64,000 bases of DNA from Macrophomina tecta (taxonomy: Eukaryota > Ascomycota > Dothideomycetes > Botryosphaeriales > Botryosphaeriaceae), in contig JAKSGN010000038.1 of the NCBI GenBank assembly GCA_024180945.1, positions 248,001 through 312,000 of the forward strand. The letters are read 5' to 3'. This document shows, piece by piece, positions 11,510-24,700 of this stretch. The notes below the pieces were generated by a model. The model searched no databases. It was not told the origin of the DNA and was given only the letters and a program-made list of their open reading frames with translations. Numbering within the stretch: the stretch's first letter is position 1; every line of letters starts with the position of its first letter. Both the position numbers and the translations under genes were made by a program.

Positions 11510-11795
11510 CTACTGTCTTGTTAGTCGTCCTGTAGCTAACACAAACGTTGCTGTGGCTTTAACTGCGCGCATGTCTGCTTTCCATCGGCCAGGAGACCAG
11601 TCCATGTAAGACCCGTCTGGCCGCTTTGTCTCTGGCCATCCCTCGAGCATATATGAGATTGTCGCCAAATCTGTTCCTATGTACGGTCTACAGCTCTGCT
11701 CTATAACCAAGCCCATCGTGGACATTCGAGTAGGAAGTGTTTGACTGTTTCCCGTTCTGCGCCGCACTCGCATGCTACCGACGGCTTGCATCGAG
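11510..11795 (-). pseudogene. 3' end of a Tad1-like LINE (non-LTR) ORF2, broken by a frameshift
   Basis: On the minus strand one frame reads CECGAERETVKHFLLECPRWA (from about 11790), the CxC...H...C motif found at the C-terminus of fungal Tad-type LINE reverse transcriptases. It then hits a stop, and the homology resumes in another frame as LRPYIGTDLATISYMLEGW followed by a segment ending KATATFVLATGRL, the usual C-terminal tail of this family. The change of frame plus the stop make it a dead fragment; the rest of the LINE is missing. It is not visibly RIP-mutated. Confidence 0.7.
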
Positions 11796-12349
11796 CATTG
11801 TATAACGGCTCTTTAAGCCTTGCTTTTGAGGTCCGCAACTGTATAAATGTCGACTTTCCTCACTAATTCTTTACTGTCTTACCTCTGCCTTCATGCCTTG
11901 CTGCCTTCCTTTTACCCGTACTAAAACCCCCTCAGGTATCTGTACTCCCTCGTATCAATAGTATCCTCGGTTACTTTATTACCCTCCGGTATTCAGTGTT
12001 CTTCTCTATGTATATAAACAGACCTACCTACCTGTCCCTTGAGAGACAGGCAGAACTCCAGAATATCTCACATTGATGCCTCACGCAGTGACTTTCTCTG
12101 GAATCTTCCATTATTTACGGAAACATGGAAACCCCACTCATTAATGCCCAACCCCTCATCGGCATTTTCTCTCGGATTTTGGTGAGAAGAGTTGTGAGGT
12201 TAGAAGAGAGTAGATTCTGCCTGTCTCCTGAGAGGGAGGTAGTAGTAGTAGTGGTATTAACGTCTATCTATACTAACTTAATAGCTAGTTTGCCTCCTAT
12301 GGGGCTTATTAACGGGTGGAGTAGCTATCTTTTCGCTAGATAAATAAGA
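11796..12349. other. Intergenic flank with an imperfect inverted repeat next to the Copia element
   Basis: The segment around 12028-12056 (GACAGGCAGAACT core) is repeated inverted around 12210-12238 (AGATTCTGCCTGTCTC). The two arms are about 150 bp apart and imperfect. This could be a short non-autonomous element or a hairpin. CT-rich sequence and a TATA-like TGTATATAAA (about 12007) are also present, but no gene starts nearby. The right end is the Copia LTR at 12350. Confidence 0.35.
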
Positions 12350-15300
12350 TGTTGGATCAATCACGTGTATGTGGCTTTTGCCAAGTTGTTGGAATATTTG
12401 ATTTAGTAGTGTTTTGGATTCAGTTATGTCTTATACTCGTTGCACACTTGTCTCAGTAGGTAAGCAAGTTACATACCCGTTTTACCCTAGTAGGTAGAAT
12501 AGGTATAAGGGAAGCCCGTATGGCCTCCCTCTACTAGATATGCCACTTATTCTAATTAATTCTTTTATTATTAATCAAGCCGTTACACCACTTATTCTAA
12601 TAGTTATAAGCCCGGGTGCGTCTTTAGTACCTTTCGTATTCTAAGCCATCCTCCCTAGCACCTTATTATACTATTCCGAGCGTTCCGTAGCATCCGGACG
12701 TTTATTCTTAGTATTCTTTTACTATACGTATTCTATAACGGAGGACTTTAGTTGCCTTCTATAATACGCCTTTTTTATTACCTAAAGCACAGCACTTTCC
12801 CACCGCCTTAGAGTAATACTTTTAAGTAAATGGCTTATTTATTAGCCTTATATCTACTACCTACTTTAGTAACTTACCTATGCCTTCTTTAGTATATAAT
12901 ACGACGTAATATAATACTACACTATAATATCTTCTAAACCTATTATTGTCTTAAAGATAGCTAATAATTAGAATAAATAGTACTTTATTATCTAATTATG
13001 AGCTAAGAAATATAAGATATTTAACTATATTAATCTATTAAAGCTATCGAAGCCTTTTTAACTAAGTAAGCTAGCTAAGATTCTAGAGCTACTAGTCTCT
13101 AATCTAAACTAATAAAGAGTCTAGAAGCGCTATAAAATATAGATTAGAGCTCGTAAAAAAGACCTAGCTAAATAGAAAAAGCTAAAAAAGAAAATTAATA
13201 ATCTATTAATAATTATTAAGGACTTAGTAAGCCTATTACTACTTCTAATTCTAAAGAAGCTTAAGGGCGATTCGTACCCCTATTCTTAGCTTATAGTACT
13301 TAAGGCGCGGCTCTAGCTAATAAGAAAAACTTAAAGAAAAGCTTATTATTAATAAGCTTTATTAGCGAAAAAAGCCTCTAAGTAGTTAGAATATTAATAA
13401 ATAGCTCTTATAATAGAAAGAGACTCTATTTAAAATAGAGAAGCTTAAACTTCTAGAGGTTATAGATAATTAAGAAAAGATTATTTTTTTAAAGCGCTTA
13501 TTCCTCTTAATACCTACTAGGCCTTAGCCTATAAAATTAAGCTTTAGTATAATAAGCTTAATAGGTCGCTTTATAAAATAATTATTAACTATTAAAACTA
13601 CTTACACTAAAATACGGCTAAGAATCTAAAGGCTATTAAAGTAGTCTTTACTGCTTTACTAAGAAATAAGAAGTAGAAAAGAAAGCTATCCGCCTACTTA
13701 TATAGCGAGAATTACTTCTATAATAAATATAGATATTATAATCTAGACGCTAGACTAGCAGATTAGATACTAAACTAAGAGGTTTAAAATAAAGTTAATA
13801 AGATACTTAAGAATCTATAAATTAAAAGAAGAGTTAAACGCTCTATTAAATAATTTAAAAATAGCTAAAATTATAGCTAAAGCTAGAAGAAGCAGAATAA
13901 CGCTTTATAAAAAAAAATAAAAGCTAAAACTAGATAAAGAAGAAAAGAAAATATTATTTTTTCTAGTAGTAGTTATCTTATTATTTAGTATATAACGTAT
14001 TTTAAGACCTATAACTCTTAATCTCTTATAGATCGCCGATACTAGTATAACACACTATATCTATAATTAGTATATAAAGAGTCGCTATACTAAAATAAGA
14101 AATGTAGGGCTAGATAACTATATTATATTAAAAAACTCTACGGTTAAGATTAAGTTATTTAGTAAGGTACTAGTATATACTACTAACTATAAGGGCCTAC
14201 GCACTATTAAGCTTATAGATGTAGCCTATATACTTTTATTTATAATAAACCTCGTCTCTATTACTAAAGTAAGAGAAAAGAAAATTAAGTTAAATATAGA
14301 ATATATATACCTCTACTTAAAGAACTTTATTATAGCCTATCTAACCTTTGCTTAAAACTACTTCTTTATAGAATATAAGAAAGTAGATAATCTACTAGCT
14401 ATAGTATTAAATATTACTAATTACTCGTTACTAGCTATATAATAGTATAAAATCTTTATATATATAGGCTAAAGAGCTATTTAAGCCTTACTATAAGTAG
14501 TATAAGAAGCTATAATTACTAATTAGTAGCTATCTAATTACTATAATATATACGCTTATACTAAGGTATACTAGTAGATCTCTCGATCTATATAACTAAA
14601 GAAATTATTAGAAGAAGTATTCTTTTAAGTCTTATTTAACTTAATATATATAATATAAGCTAATAACGGCTACTAATAGATTATATATCTTAAATATACT
14701 TCTACTAAATTTACTTTTACGGTTACTTACGTAATTAAGAATAAGTATACTTAGCACCTTCTTAATATTATTTAAATAATTAAGATAAGATTTAGTAAAT
14801 TAGTAGCCTTTCTTAGATTAGATAGAGAAGTATTACTTATATAAGCTTTTAAGTAGTAGCTTAAGTAGTAAAAAGTTATCTATAAAATATTAGCTTTATA
14901 TATTCCTTAGTAAAATAGTATATTAGAGCGTTTAGGGTACTTAATTATTATTAAAATAAGATTCTTATAGGTTAGTACTAATCTACCTAAGTACCTATAG
15001 CCTAAAATTATTAAAGCGGTAGTCTATATCTATAATAGAACCCTAATAAAGCGCTACTATTAGAAAACGCTATTTAAGCGTATTTATAGTAAGAAGCTAA
15101 AAGTAGCGTATATTTAAATTTATAGCTATAAAGCCTACTTACTACTTAAGAATATTCTACGTAGTAATAAGCTAGGTAAGCGTATTTTTATTAAATACTT
15201 AGTTAAATATAACTCTACTAATATCTATAGAATCTAGTATTTTTTAAAGAACTAAATAGTACGCTTAAGAGATATTATCTTTAATAAATCTAGTAAGTAC

Positions 15301-18190
15301 TCTCTAGAAGATCTAGAAAAGATACTCGCTCTATAATAGTAAAAGTAAAATTAAAAGTAAGAAGTAGTTATTTCTTATATTATACTTTATAAGAAGAATA
15401 TTATTTTCTTAAATTAGAGTTCTAAGGTCTTCTTTAATCTTAGTAATAAGCTATTACCGACTCTAATTTAATTAACTTAAGAAACTCTAGAGACTTAAAA
15501 TAGCTATCTAGGCACCTAAGTATAAAAAGTATAACTAGATTATCTACTAAGCCCTTTAGAATTAACTAGTAAAGGCCTAGCACGCGAATAGTATATAAAA
15601 AGTAGCCTATAAGTAGACTTAATTTATAATAAATAAATACTAGATTCTTTAGATTATATATTACTAGATTAATCTACTCTAGTCTAATAATAAGCTTCTT
15701 AAGGCTTAAAAAGTAAAGATTAATAAAATTAATAATTATAAGAACTCGGCTAGCTTATACTAGTCTAATATAAGAATCTACCTAATCTAAGTACTACGAG
15801 AAAAAACTATACCCTAAGAGAATGTAATATTATAGTAAATATTAATCTAAACCTAATTATCTACGGATTAAGAACTCATAACTTATATAAAGATATATAT
15901 ATTACATTAATTTATAATAATATATTTAGTTACTAAATACTATTTACATTATTTCTCGTATCTTTTTAGAAACCTACTCTAATAAAAGCATAAGTATCGC
16001 CTATAGACCTACTACATATTTACTAAGATTAACTACTACCTAAACCTTATTTCTATAAGAATATTTTTAACTATCTAATAAAAACCTATCTACTAGAGGC
16101 AATTTAAATAAAACTCTAGAAACTTTAGAGTAAGAAGGTATAGAAGATAGTAATACTTAGTAAAGCGAAAAGCCTTAATAAAAACATTATTTTACTTACC
16201 TAGATATTTAAGTATAAACTTAATAAACACGGCTAGTTTACTAAGGTTAAAGTATATATCTATATAAAAGAAGACCTTTAAGCTACTTAATAGAATACTT
16301 ATATAGCTATCTTTATCTTTTAGATTTTCTAAGCCCTAATTACTATTATCTACGCTTTTAACTTAGAAATACGCTAGTATAATATTATAAATATATTTCC
16401 TTATATTTTACTTAAGAAAAAGATATACTATTAACCTCTAAAAGATCTAAAGCTTAAATAAAACTAAATTCTTTATTTACTTTAAGTACTTTATAGTCTT
16501 AAGAAGTTACTAGCTTTTTAGTAATAGTACTTCTATAAATTCTTAGAAGAGCTTAGTTTAACTTAGATATCTAATACGCCTTACTTATACTTAAATAATG
16601 GCCTATTCATCTTCTTCTTTATAGATAACATTATTATAGTATACTATAAGCGAGATAAGTCTTTTATAGATACTTTCTAAAAAGACTTACTTAAACGCTA
16701 TAAAATAAAAATTCTAGAAGAAGTATAATAGTTTCTAGTCTTATATATTATAAAAGACTAAGAGTAGAAGCTCTTATAGCTTTTTTAAAAATTATATATC
16801 TCTAGCCTTATTACTTACTATAGTATTAGTAAAAATTACTTTTTTTTAATACCACTTCCTTTAGATAAAGTACTTTAAGCGAACTAAGATACGTATATAA
16901 GCGTATAAGATATTTATCTTTATTAAAGTAGAATTAGTTTAGTATAATTCACGGCTACTAGTACTAAAATAAATATTACGTACGTTTATTTTATACTATT
17001 ATCTTATCTTACTAATTTATCTTTTTACTATCTTAAGCTCTTCTAAAAGCTTCTTAGCTACTTAGTAGAAACTAAGAAGCTCGCCTTATTATTTTAAAGT
17101 AACTATAAGAACGAAAATAATATCTTTACTATTAGTAGTAATATAGTATTTACTAATAATCTAGATATATGCTATAGTTACTAAGGCTTAATTATTACTA
17201 TATTTAGAGTAGCTATTAATTAGAAGGCTATTAAGTAGCCTATAGTTATAACTTTAACTACTAAAGCTAAGCTTCTTACTTTATTAAAAGCTACTAAGTA
17301 ATACTTCTAGTAGAAATATCTTTTTAGAGAAGTATAATTTAATCTAGGCTACTAAATTAAAATATAATATAATAATATATAAACGCTTCGGCTTATATAA
17401 AAAAGTATTAGAAAGCTTAATACTAAGCTATATTATATAGATATTTACTACTATTAGCTATGCTAGAAAGCCTAAGTAGATAACGTTTATCTTTAGTAAA
17501 TATCTATAGTAGTAATATTAGTAAATAGTTTTACTAAAGCCCTACCTCACTAAAAATACGCTTATTTTATTACGACTATTAGACTTTCTCTACTCTATAA
17601 TTAGTATTTATTTATTTATATTATTTTATAAAATAAAGCATAATCCTTATAGCTTACTTAAGCTAATAAAAGACTTATATCTAACTAGGTATAAGTCTCT
17701 TCTAATCTTTTAAGTATTTATACTTATTATTTAAACGCTACTTATATATTTTCTATACTATATACTAGTAGTACTACTAGTATATAGTATAGAAAATATA
17801 TTTTATTATTTCTTTATTTTAGAAATTAACCGTCTACTTTAAACGAGTTTATAAATTTAATACTTATCTAGTTATCTATTTTACCCTTATTTCTTTTTAT
17901 TACCTACTCCCTAAATAGGCAGTATATAAAGGGGGTATATTAGATTTATTACGTATATATAGCTTTTACTAAGTTATTAGAATATTTAATTTAGTAGTAT
18001 TTTAGATTTAGTTATATCTTATACTTATTATATACTTATCTTAGTAGGTAAGTAAGTTATATACCTGTTTTACTCTAGTAGATAGAATAGATATAAGAAA
18101 AGCCTATACGGCCTCTCTCTATTAGAGATATTACTTATTCTAATTAATTCTTTTATTATTAATTAAGCCGTTATACTACTTATTCTAATA
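12350..18190 (+). mobile_element. Copia 1: full-length Ty1/Copia retrotransposon, RIP-inactivated
   Basis: Two 253-bp LTRs (12350-12602 and 17938-18190) enclose a 5.3-kb interior. Pol order is readable across stops: aspartic protease block IADTSITH (about 14030-14055), integrase region, a reverse transcriptase block resembling LYGLKKSPLLW (about 16475-16525), and FIDNIII (YVDD-like, about 16615-16640). A purine tract (AAAGGGGG) precedes the 3' LTR. The 5' LTR still has many CA/TG dinucleotides whereas the 3' LTR has almost none, so the outer end was spared by RIP. Flanks TAAGA and ATATC do not match, so no target duplication is visible. There are dozens of stops and no coding capacity. Confidence 0.93.
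12603..12620 (+). other. Copia primer binding site, complementary to initiator tRNA-Met anticodon arm
   Basis: GTTATAAGCCCGGGTGCG directly follows the 5' LTR. Allowing one RIP transition (TG to TA) it would read GTTATGAGCCC, the complement of the initiator tRNA-Met anticodon stem-loop GGGCTCATAAC. Copia elements of the Drosophila copia type prime from such a half-tRNA. The same site follows the 5' LTR of Copia 2 (minus strand, about 43980-43997). Confidence 0.7.
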
Positions 18191-18500
18191 ATATCGTTAG
18201 TATTTTATTCTAAAAGTCTTCTAATTAGTTTATTCTTATTTACTTTAGTATTTTATTTAGAGGTAAATAGTTCTATCTTTATATATAATAATATATATAT
18301 TTATTCTCTTAAGCTATATAGTAGTCTCTTTAGCTAGAACGTAATCCTATCTACTATCTAGATATACTAAGGGTTAGAGCCTAGTAAAGAAGTAAGATTC
18401 TTAAAGCTAGTAGTAGCTACTATATACTATATTCTATAGGTAGCCTAAATATTATATAGAGATGTAATATTCTATATTTACTAGGTTTTTATTTTATATT
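18191..18500. other. AT-rich degraded sequence, unassigned
   Basis: About 310 bp of RIP-like sequence between the Copia 1 3' LTR and the split family S LTR. I recognise no domain or match to other parts of the window. Confidence 0.4.
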
Positions 18501-18753
18501 TATAAAGTACTAAGGCTTGGGTAGAGGATTACTAAGCTATATTATAAATAATAAAGCCTAGTAAGTAGTCGAAAGAAGATAATTCTCTAAGAAAAAAATA
18601 GATAAAAGATTTAATAAAAAAAATAAAAGAAAAATTAAAAATAAAGAATAAAGCTTTTATTAGCTTATATTTTATTTATAAATATTATATATCTTAAAGA
18701 GTAAAACTATAGTACTATCTAGAGTTCTTTATATATAGATATTTCTTATATAA
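18501..18753. mobile_element. Family S LTR, first part, split by Gypsy A1
   Basis: This is the first ~250 bp of the family S LTR (starting TATAAAGTAC, a RIP form of TGTAAAGCGC). It is interrupted at 18753 by the Gypsy element and resumes at 26955. The break corresponds to the middle of the intact LTR at 30264. It is heavily mutated, unlike the copy at 30264. Confidence 0.85.
18749..18753. repeat. Target site duplication TATAA (left) of Gypsy A1
   Basis: TATAA here is repeated at 26955-26959, immediately outside the other end of the element. Matching 5-bp duplications are expected for Gypsy integration and confirm the element boundaries. Confidence 0.85.
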
Positions 18754-21700
18754 TATTACGAACCCTAGGAAACAAGGGCTTTATAACCCCACGGGCGAAA
18801 AGCCCGCACGGGAAAAGATACTATAGGGGCTAGAAACCCTTACGGGTAATAGAGCCGCACGACTAAGGCGTCCGCACGGGAAAACTAGCCTTAGGAAAAG
18901 ATAGCGTATATAGGCCTAGATAAGATAGTAATAAAAGCCCGCATAGAAGTAATGCCTACGCGGTATAGTAAGACTACGAGAATACTAACCTAAATAGATT
19001 CCCGTAGGAAAAGAACGCCTATAAAGAAATAATTATAAATTCTAAAAACCGACTTTAGACTAGAGAAACGGATAGGAGAAAGTTGAATAACTTATACGGT
19101 TAAAAGCATAATAGTCTAGTAGTAGAATACTCTCTTAACTAGTGCAGAAATCGAATTTTAGAAAATAAGTATTAGCGCCTAAGTTACGTAGGACCTACTA
19201 GACTTATTAAATAATAAAGAATCGCGACTATCCTCTATAATACTTAGATAATAAAGAATGCTAACTATCTACTACTATCTATAGATTACTATATATTTTT
19301 TATAGTATATAGATATACTTCTTAGATAGTACTTTAATCTTTATAGTTAACTTAAGATTCTAATATAGACTTATTAGAGATAATAAGCCTAACGCGTACT
19401 ACGTACTAACTTATTACGTAATTACTATCTATCGTTCTAATTCTTTACTCTTCTCTTATTCTTTAAGGTAAACCTTACCGCTATCTAACCCTACTAGGTA
19501 ACTCTAAAGCCTAGTAAAAGAGACTGCCGTTATACTTTAACTACTATTCTTATAAGAGAAGGTAGTTCTGAGAAGAGAAATATTTAATAATAAAATAGTA
19601 TTACTAAATACTTAATGCTAACTAAGTAATACGATAAACGATATTAATATAAATAATAACGGCCTTCTATAGCTAACTATAACCGACCTCTTTTAGGTTA
19701 TCTAAGATATATAGGGCCAAATTAGCGAACTTTACAAATAGCTTTAGAAGAGGTCTAATAAGAATATCTAGCTCTACTAGTAAATAGGCGAACTTTATAA
19801 CTAAGCTACTCTAATAGCCTCTACTCCGGCGCTAGTATATATTCCGGTATCTATAGCAACTTAACCCCCTAACTAAAGTACGAAAACGGCTAAACTAGAC
19901 CTATTTTATAGTAATCGAAAGAAGCTCTAAACCTTTCTTTTATAACTCGACCTATACTTCTTTTTTAACTCTAGAGACTTCTCTATAGACGATAAAAAGA
20001 TAATATTCGCTACTACCTACCTCTACGATACTATGGTATAGTAGTTCGAGCCCTACCTTAGAGACTAAATAGAGAAAGAACTAGAGATACGTAAGAAGAA
20101 TACTAAGAAAGTCTTTAGTAGCTATAAATACTTCGTAACTTAGATTAAGTAGAGCTTTAGAGACCTCGACGAAGTTAATAAGGCCTAACGAGCTATTATA
20201 AATATCTACTAAAAGACCTTAGTAGTAGACTATACTATAGAGTTCTAAAAGACCACCGCGTACCTAGATAATTAGTTCGACCGCACCCTTATAGATTACT
20301 ACTACCGAGGACTTAAAAAGAGGGTTAAAGATTAACTTATAATATAAAATAACCCTAAGACCCTAAATAAACTTATTAAGCTAGTTATTAAATGCGATAA
20401 CCGCCTCTTTGAACGCTAATTAGAGAAGTATAAGGGGAACTATAAAGTTAATATCTTATGTTCTATATAACTACGCCATATATAAGAAGGAGGCGATGCT
20501 ATAAAATTAAATACCACTTAATAAAGCGATAAGAGTAACTAGCGCAAACGCCGACCCCGGCGTCTATAGATAGAGTAAGAAGTAGAACGCTTTAATAAAG
20601 AACTCTACGCCTACTACGAAAATAAGTAGAACCCCCGGCACCGCTATCTATAATAAAATAAAACCGATAAGACTACCGCTATCGCTACTTAGAAAGAGAA
20701 GAAACCTCACTCCGCATCTACTTTAAGTAAAGAAGTTAACTATACGGCTATAAATTAGACTACCTACTACGATAATAACTACGCAACCTACTAAAGCGAT
20801 AAATAAGCCACTAGGTAGTACCCCTTCGAGCTATAATAGCTAAACCTAGCCACACGTAATAAGAAAGTATTAGAAATTAATAACCTAATTAATAACTTTC
20901 CCTACAACAATAAGCTAGTCGATAGCGATGTAGGCGAACTCTATAATAATATACCTAAATCTAGTAAAATAAGAAATATAAAGCAATAGTAGAATTAAGC
21001 TATACTCGACTAAATTACGAAGCACCTAAATAGATACGAAGATATAAGATACGTTAAAGCTAGCCTCGTTTCTATAATTAATTAGATCCCTAGATTAAGA
21101 ATAAACCTATTACCTTAGTAATACTAGGTAAAAAACGGGAAGCTTAGCTCTTAATTCTATAAAGATAGTATATAGTACCCCTAGAAGAAATTACCCCTCG
21201 CCTCAGTCGATAAAATAGTAACCTAGCTCGAAAGTAAGGCCTAGAAAGTATAGTAACGACGAGACCGCGCGTACTTATAAAATATAGCGCTAACCCTCGA
21301 TATATATAGAATAGTAATAAGGGTACGGGATACCCTATAATAGGTCCTAAGAGAAAAATACGCTATACCTATCTTCGAATACTAGGTCTATAATAACTAG
21401 GTCTACTAGTAGTGCCATATTAGGCACGGACACTAGATATAGTAGAAGAAATTACTAATCCCGGCTAAGAACTAGGACTTCTACTTCTACGAAGAAATAG
21501 TAAGCCGATACTTATTAAAAAACTAAACGGCCTCCCTAGTTAGAAATTCTAAAAGTAGTCGGTAGATAGGTTCTCTTAACTAGGTTTTACATATACTAAA
21601 TAATATACGCACCTTAGAAAAAGTTCTTAGAATACTAGTAACCATCTATAAATAAACTATAATAGCTATACTTAATAGTGGAGTAGAAGGTAACTTTATT

Positions 21701-24700
21701 AGCTATATCTTCGCTACCTAAAATAATATTCGACTTACGAGGAAAGACCACCCCTACTTATTAAAAATAGTAGACGGGTTAGCCGCCTTGTATAATAAAG
21801 AATAAATTCGGGTCGAAATAAAACCCGTAAAGCTTACTATCGGGAAATATATAGAGAAGATTACGCTTAATATAACCTCTATACTAGAATACAATATTAT
21901 TCTAGAAATCCCGTGGTTTAAAACTTACGAACTATATATTTAATAGAAGAAAAGAATAGTTACCTTTCTAAATAAAAAATACGCTAGACACCTAGTAACC
22001 GCTAGAAGAATACTAACGGTTAAGAAAGACCTTCTAGATATCTAAAAAATCTTAATAAATATATTAAACCGTATAAGAAACCGAGGAGAAAAGGCGTATA
22101 TAATCTTTATTAAAATAAGCCTAAAACACGAGTAGAAAATCCTAGCTCGTATAATAAGGGGCCTTCGTTAGAAGAATAACGATGTTCTAAAGCTAGTCGA
22201 AGAAGACTATCCCTAGAGAATTTATAGAAAATATAACCTATCTACTTATAAATAGATAGATATTATTAAATAAGGTATTTCGGTAGTTAAGAATAATATA
22301 GACCTTAGCGGAATTATAAGGCCTATTATAGATAAATTAGTACTAATACTAGAACTAGAAACCGTTCTATAAGAATTCTAGAATCTCTAATAACTATTCT
22401 AGAAAAGAGGCAAAGGATAATTACTAAAATATAAACTATAGAACTATGAGATACCCCTAATACCCGAAATATAACCTACGTTTAAGCCTATATACTCGCT
22501 TTTAGAGAAAGAGGCAGAGGCCTTAAGAAAGTATATTAAAAAAAACCTAGAATGAAAATATATATACCTATTATTATTACCAGCTAGTTATCCTATTCTA
22601 TTTATTTTAAAGAAAAATAGTAAACTACGCCTCTATATTAACTATAAATAACTAAATAATATTACTATTAAAAACTAATATCTTCTACCTTATATTAATA
22701 AGCTGTAAAATAAACTCCGTAACGCTAAGTATTTTACTAAGCTAGACCTTAGAAAAGGCTACTACCTAGTCTATATTAAGAAAGATAAAGAGTAAAAAAC
22801 AGCGTTCTAAATAAGATTTAGATACTATAAGTATATAGTAATACCCTTCGGGCTTACTAATGTATTAGCTATCTTCTAGAGCTTAGTTAATAATATACTA
22901 CGTTTATATTTAGATGTATTCGCTTTAGCTTACCTAGATAATATTCTAATATACTTAAAGATGCTCGAAGAATATACTAAGTATATAAGAAAAGTCCTAT
23001 AGGTACTAGATAAATAAAACCTCTAAGTAGCCCCGAAAAAGAGCGAATAGTATACGTAAAAGACGGAATACCTCGGATTTATTATTACTTCTAGATATAT
23101 TAGTATAGACGATAAGAAACTAGATGCTATAAAAGACTAGCCTACGCTAAAGACTATTAAAGAAGTATAATTCTTTCTAGAATTTACTAACTTTTACTAA
23201 AAGTTTATTCGAAACTATACGAAGATGTCTATACCTCTTATAGACCTAATAAAAAAGAAATACAGGTTCGTATAAAAAAAAAGATAATAAATAGCCTTCG
23301 ACTTACTAAAGCATATATTTACGGAGGCCCTAGTTTTAGGTATCTATAACTCTAATCTATCTATTATAGTCGAAACTAACGTCTCTAACTACGCTATAGA
23401 AGTAGTCCTTAGCTAGCTAGACGAGTAGAATAGACTATATCCTATTATTTTCTATTTAAGAAAAATAATAGGCCCTAAGAAGAACTATAATATTTACGAT
23501 AAAAAGCTTCTAGCTATTGTTACAGCCTTTAAAGAATAGAGATACTACCTCGAAGGAGCTAAATACTAAATTATAGTATACTACGACTATAAGAACCTAT
23601 CGTACTTTACTACTACTAAGGAACTAAATCAATAATAGATTAAATAGGCTAAAGAACTAGCGTTATACGATATAAAGATTATTTATAGAAAAAGATCTAA
23701 GAATACTCGCGTAGATGCGCTAAGTAAATGGGCCGACTATATTAAGAAAAAGCTAGGTCTATAACCTATAATACTTAATATATAGAAAGACGGGTCTTTT
23801 ATACCCGCTAGCCGTAGCCGCTAGATTACAGCTATTTATAGCATCGAATAAATATAGCTTAAGAAAGAACTAGACGACTCGCTTACCCTAGTTAGACTAC
23901 TCGCCCTAGCGATACGCCTTAAAGGTAACAAATAGAAGCGTAAGATCCGAGAGGCCTATATAGATAACGTAATAACTTAAAAAATCAGAGAACTTAAAGA
24001 CGACCCCTAAGTAACTAAAAACGTAAATAGTATAATTCTATTTCTAGAATTAGTCTACATTCCGGTTAAACTACGGGAAGAACTTATAAGAGATATATAT
24101 GAAGTCCTAGTATACGGTTATTAAGAAATAGATAAGATAATAAAGTAAATTATAAGAAGCTACTACTTTCCAGGGATTAGAAGAATCGTATAAAGAATAG
24201 TCTTATAATATAACCTTTATATTAGAAGTAAGGCTACGAGATACGTATTCTATAAATCGCTTTAGCTACTATTAGTACCGAAGTACCCTTAGTAATCTAT
24301 CTCGCTAGACTTTATTACGGACCTATCTAAGTTAAAAAAACTGCTTACTAAGGTTAAGTATAACTAGATTCTAGTTATCGTAGATAGAATAATAAAGTAC
24401 GTATACTACTTACTATACCTTAAATCGGTAAATATGAAAGAACTCGCCTATATATTCCTAAGAATAATTTTTAGTAATTACGAATTACTAGAAGAGCTCG
24501 TATTAGATAGAGATCGACTATTTATATTTTAATTCTAGTAAAGCCTTACTCGATAGCTTAGAGCTAAGTATAAGCTCTTAACTACGGCACACCCTTAAAT
24601 AGACGGATAGACGGAATGAACGAATTAGATACTAGAATAATATCTACGCTATTATCTTAACTACGCGTAAGATAACTAGGTTAAGCTACTACCGCTCGTA

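Noticed and set aside
12350..18190. Target duplication for Copia 1
   Set aside because: Flanking pentamers TAAGA and ATATC do not match; either mutation or rearrangement removed it, so it is not claimed.
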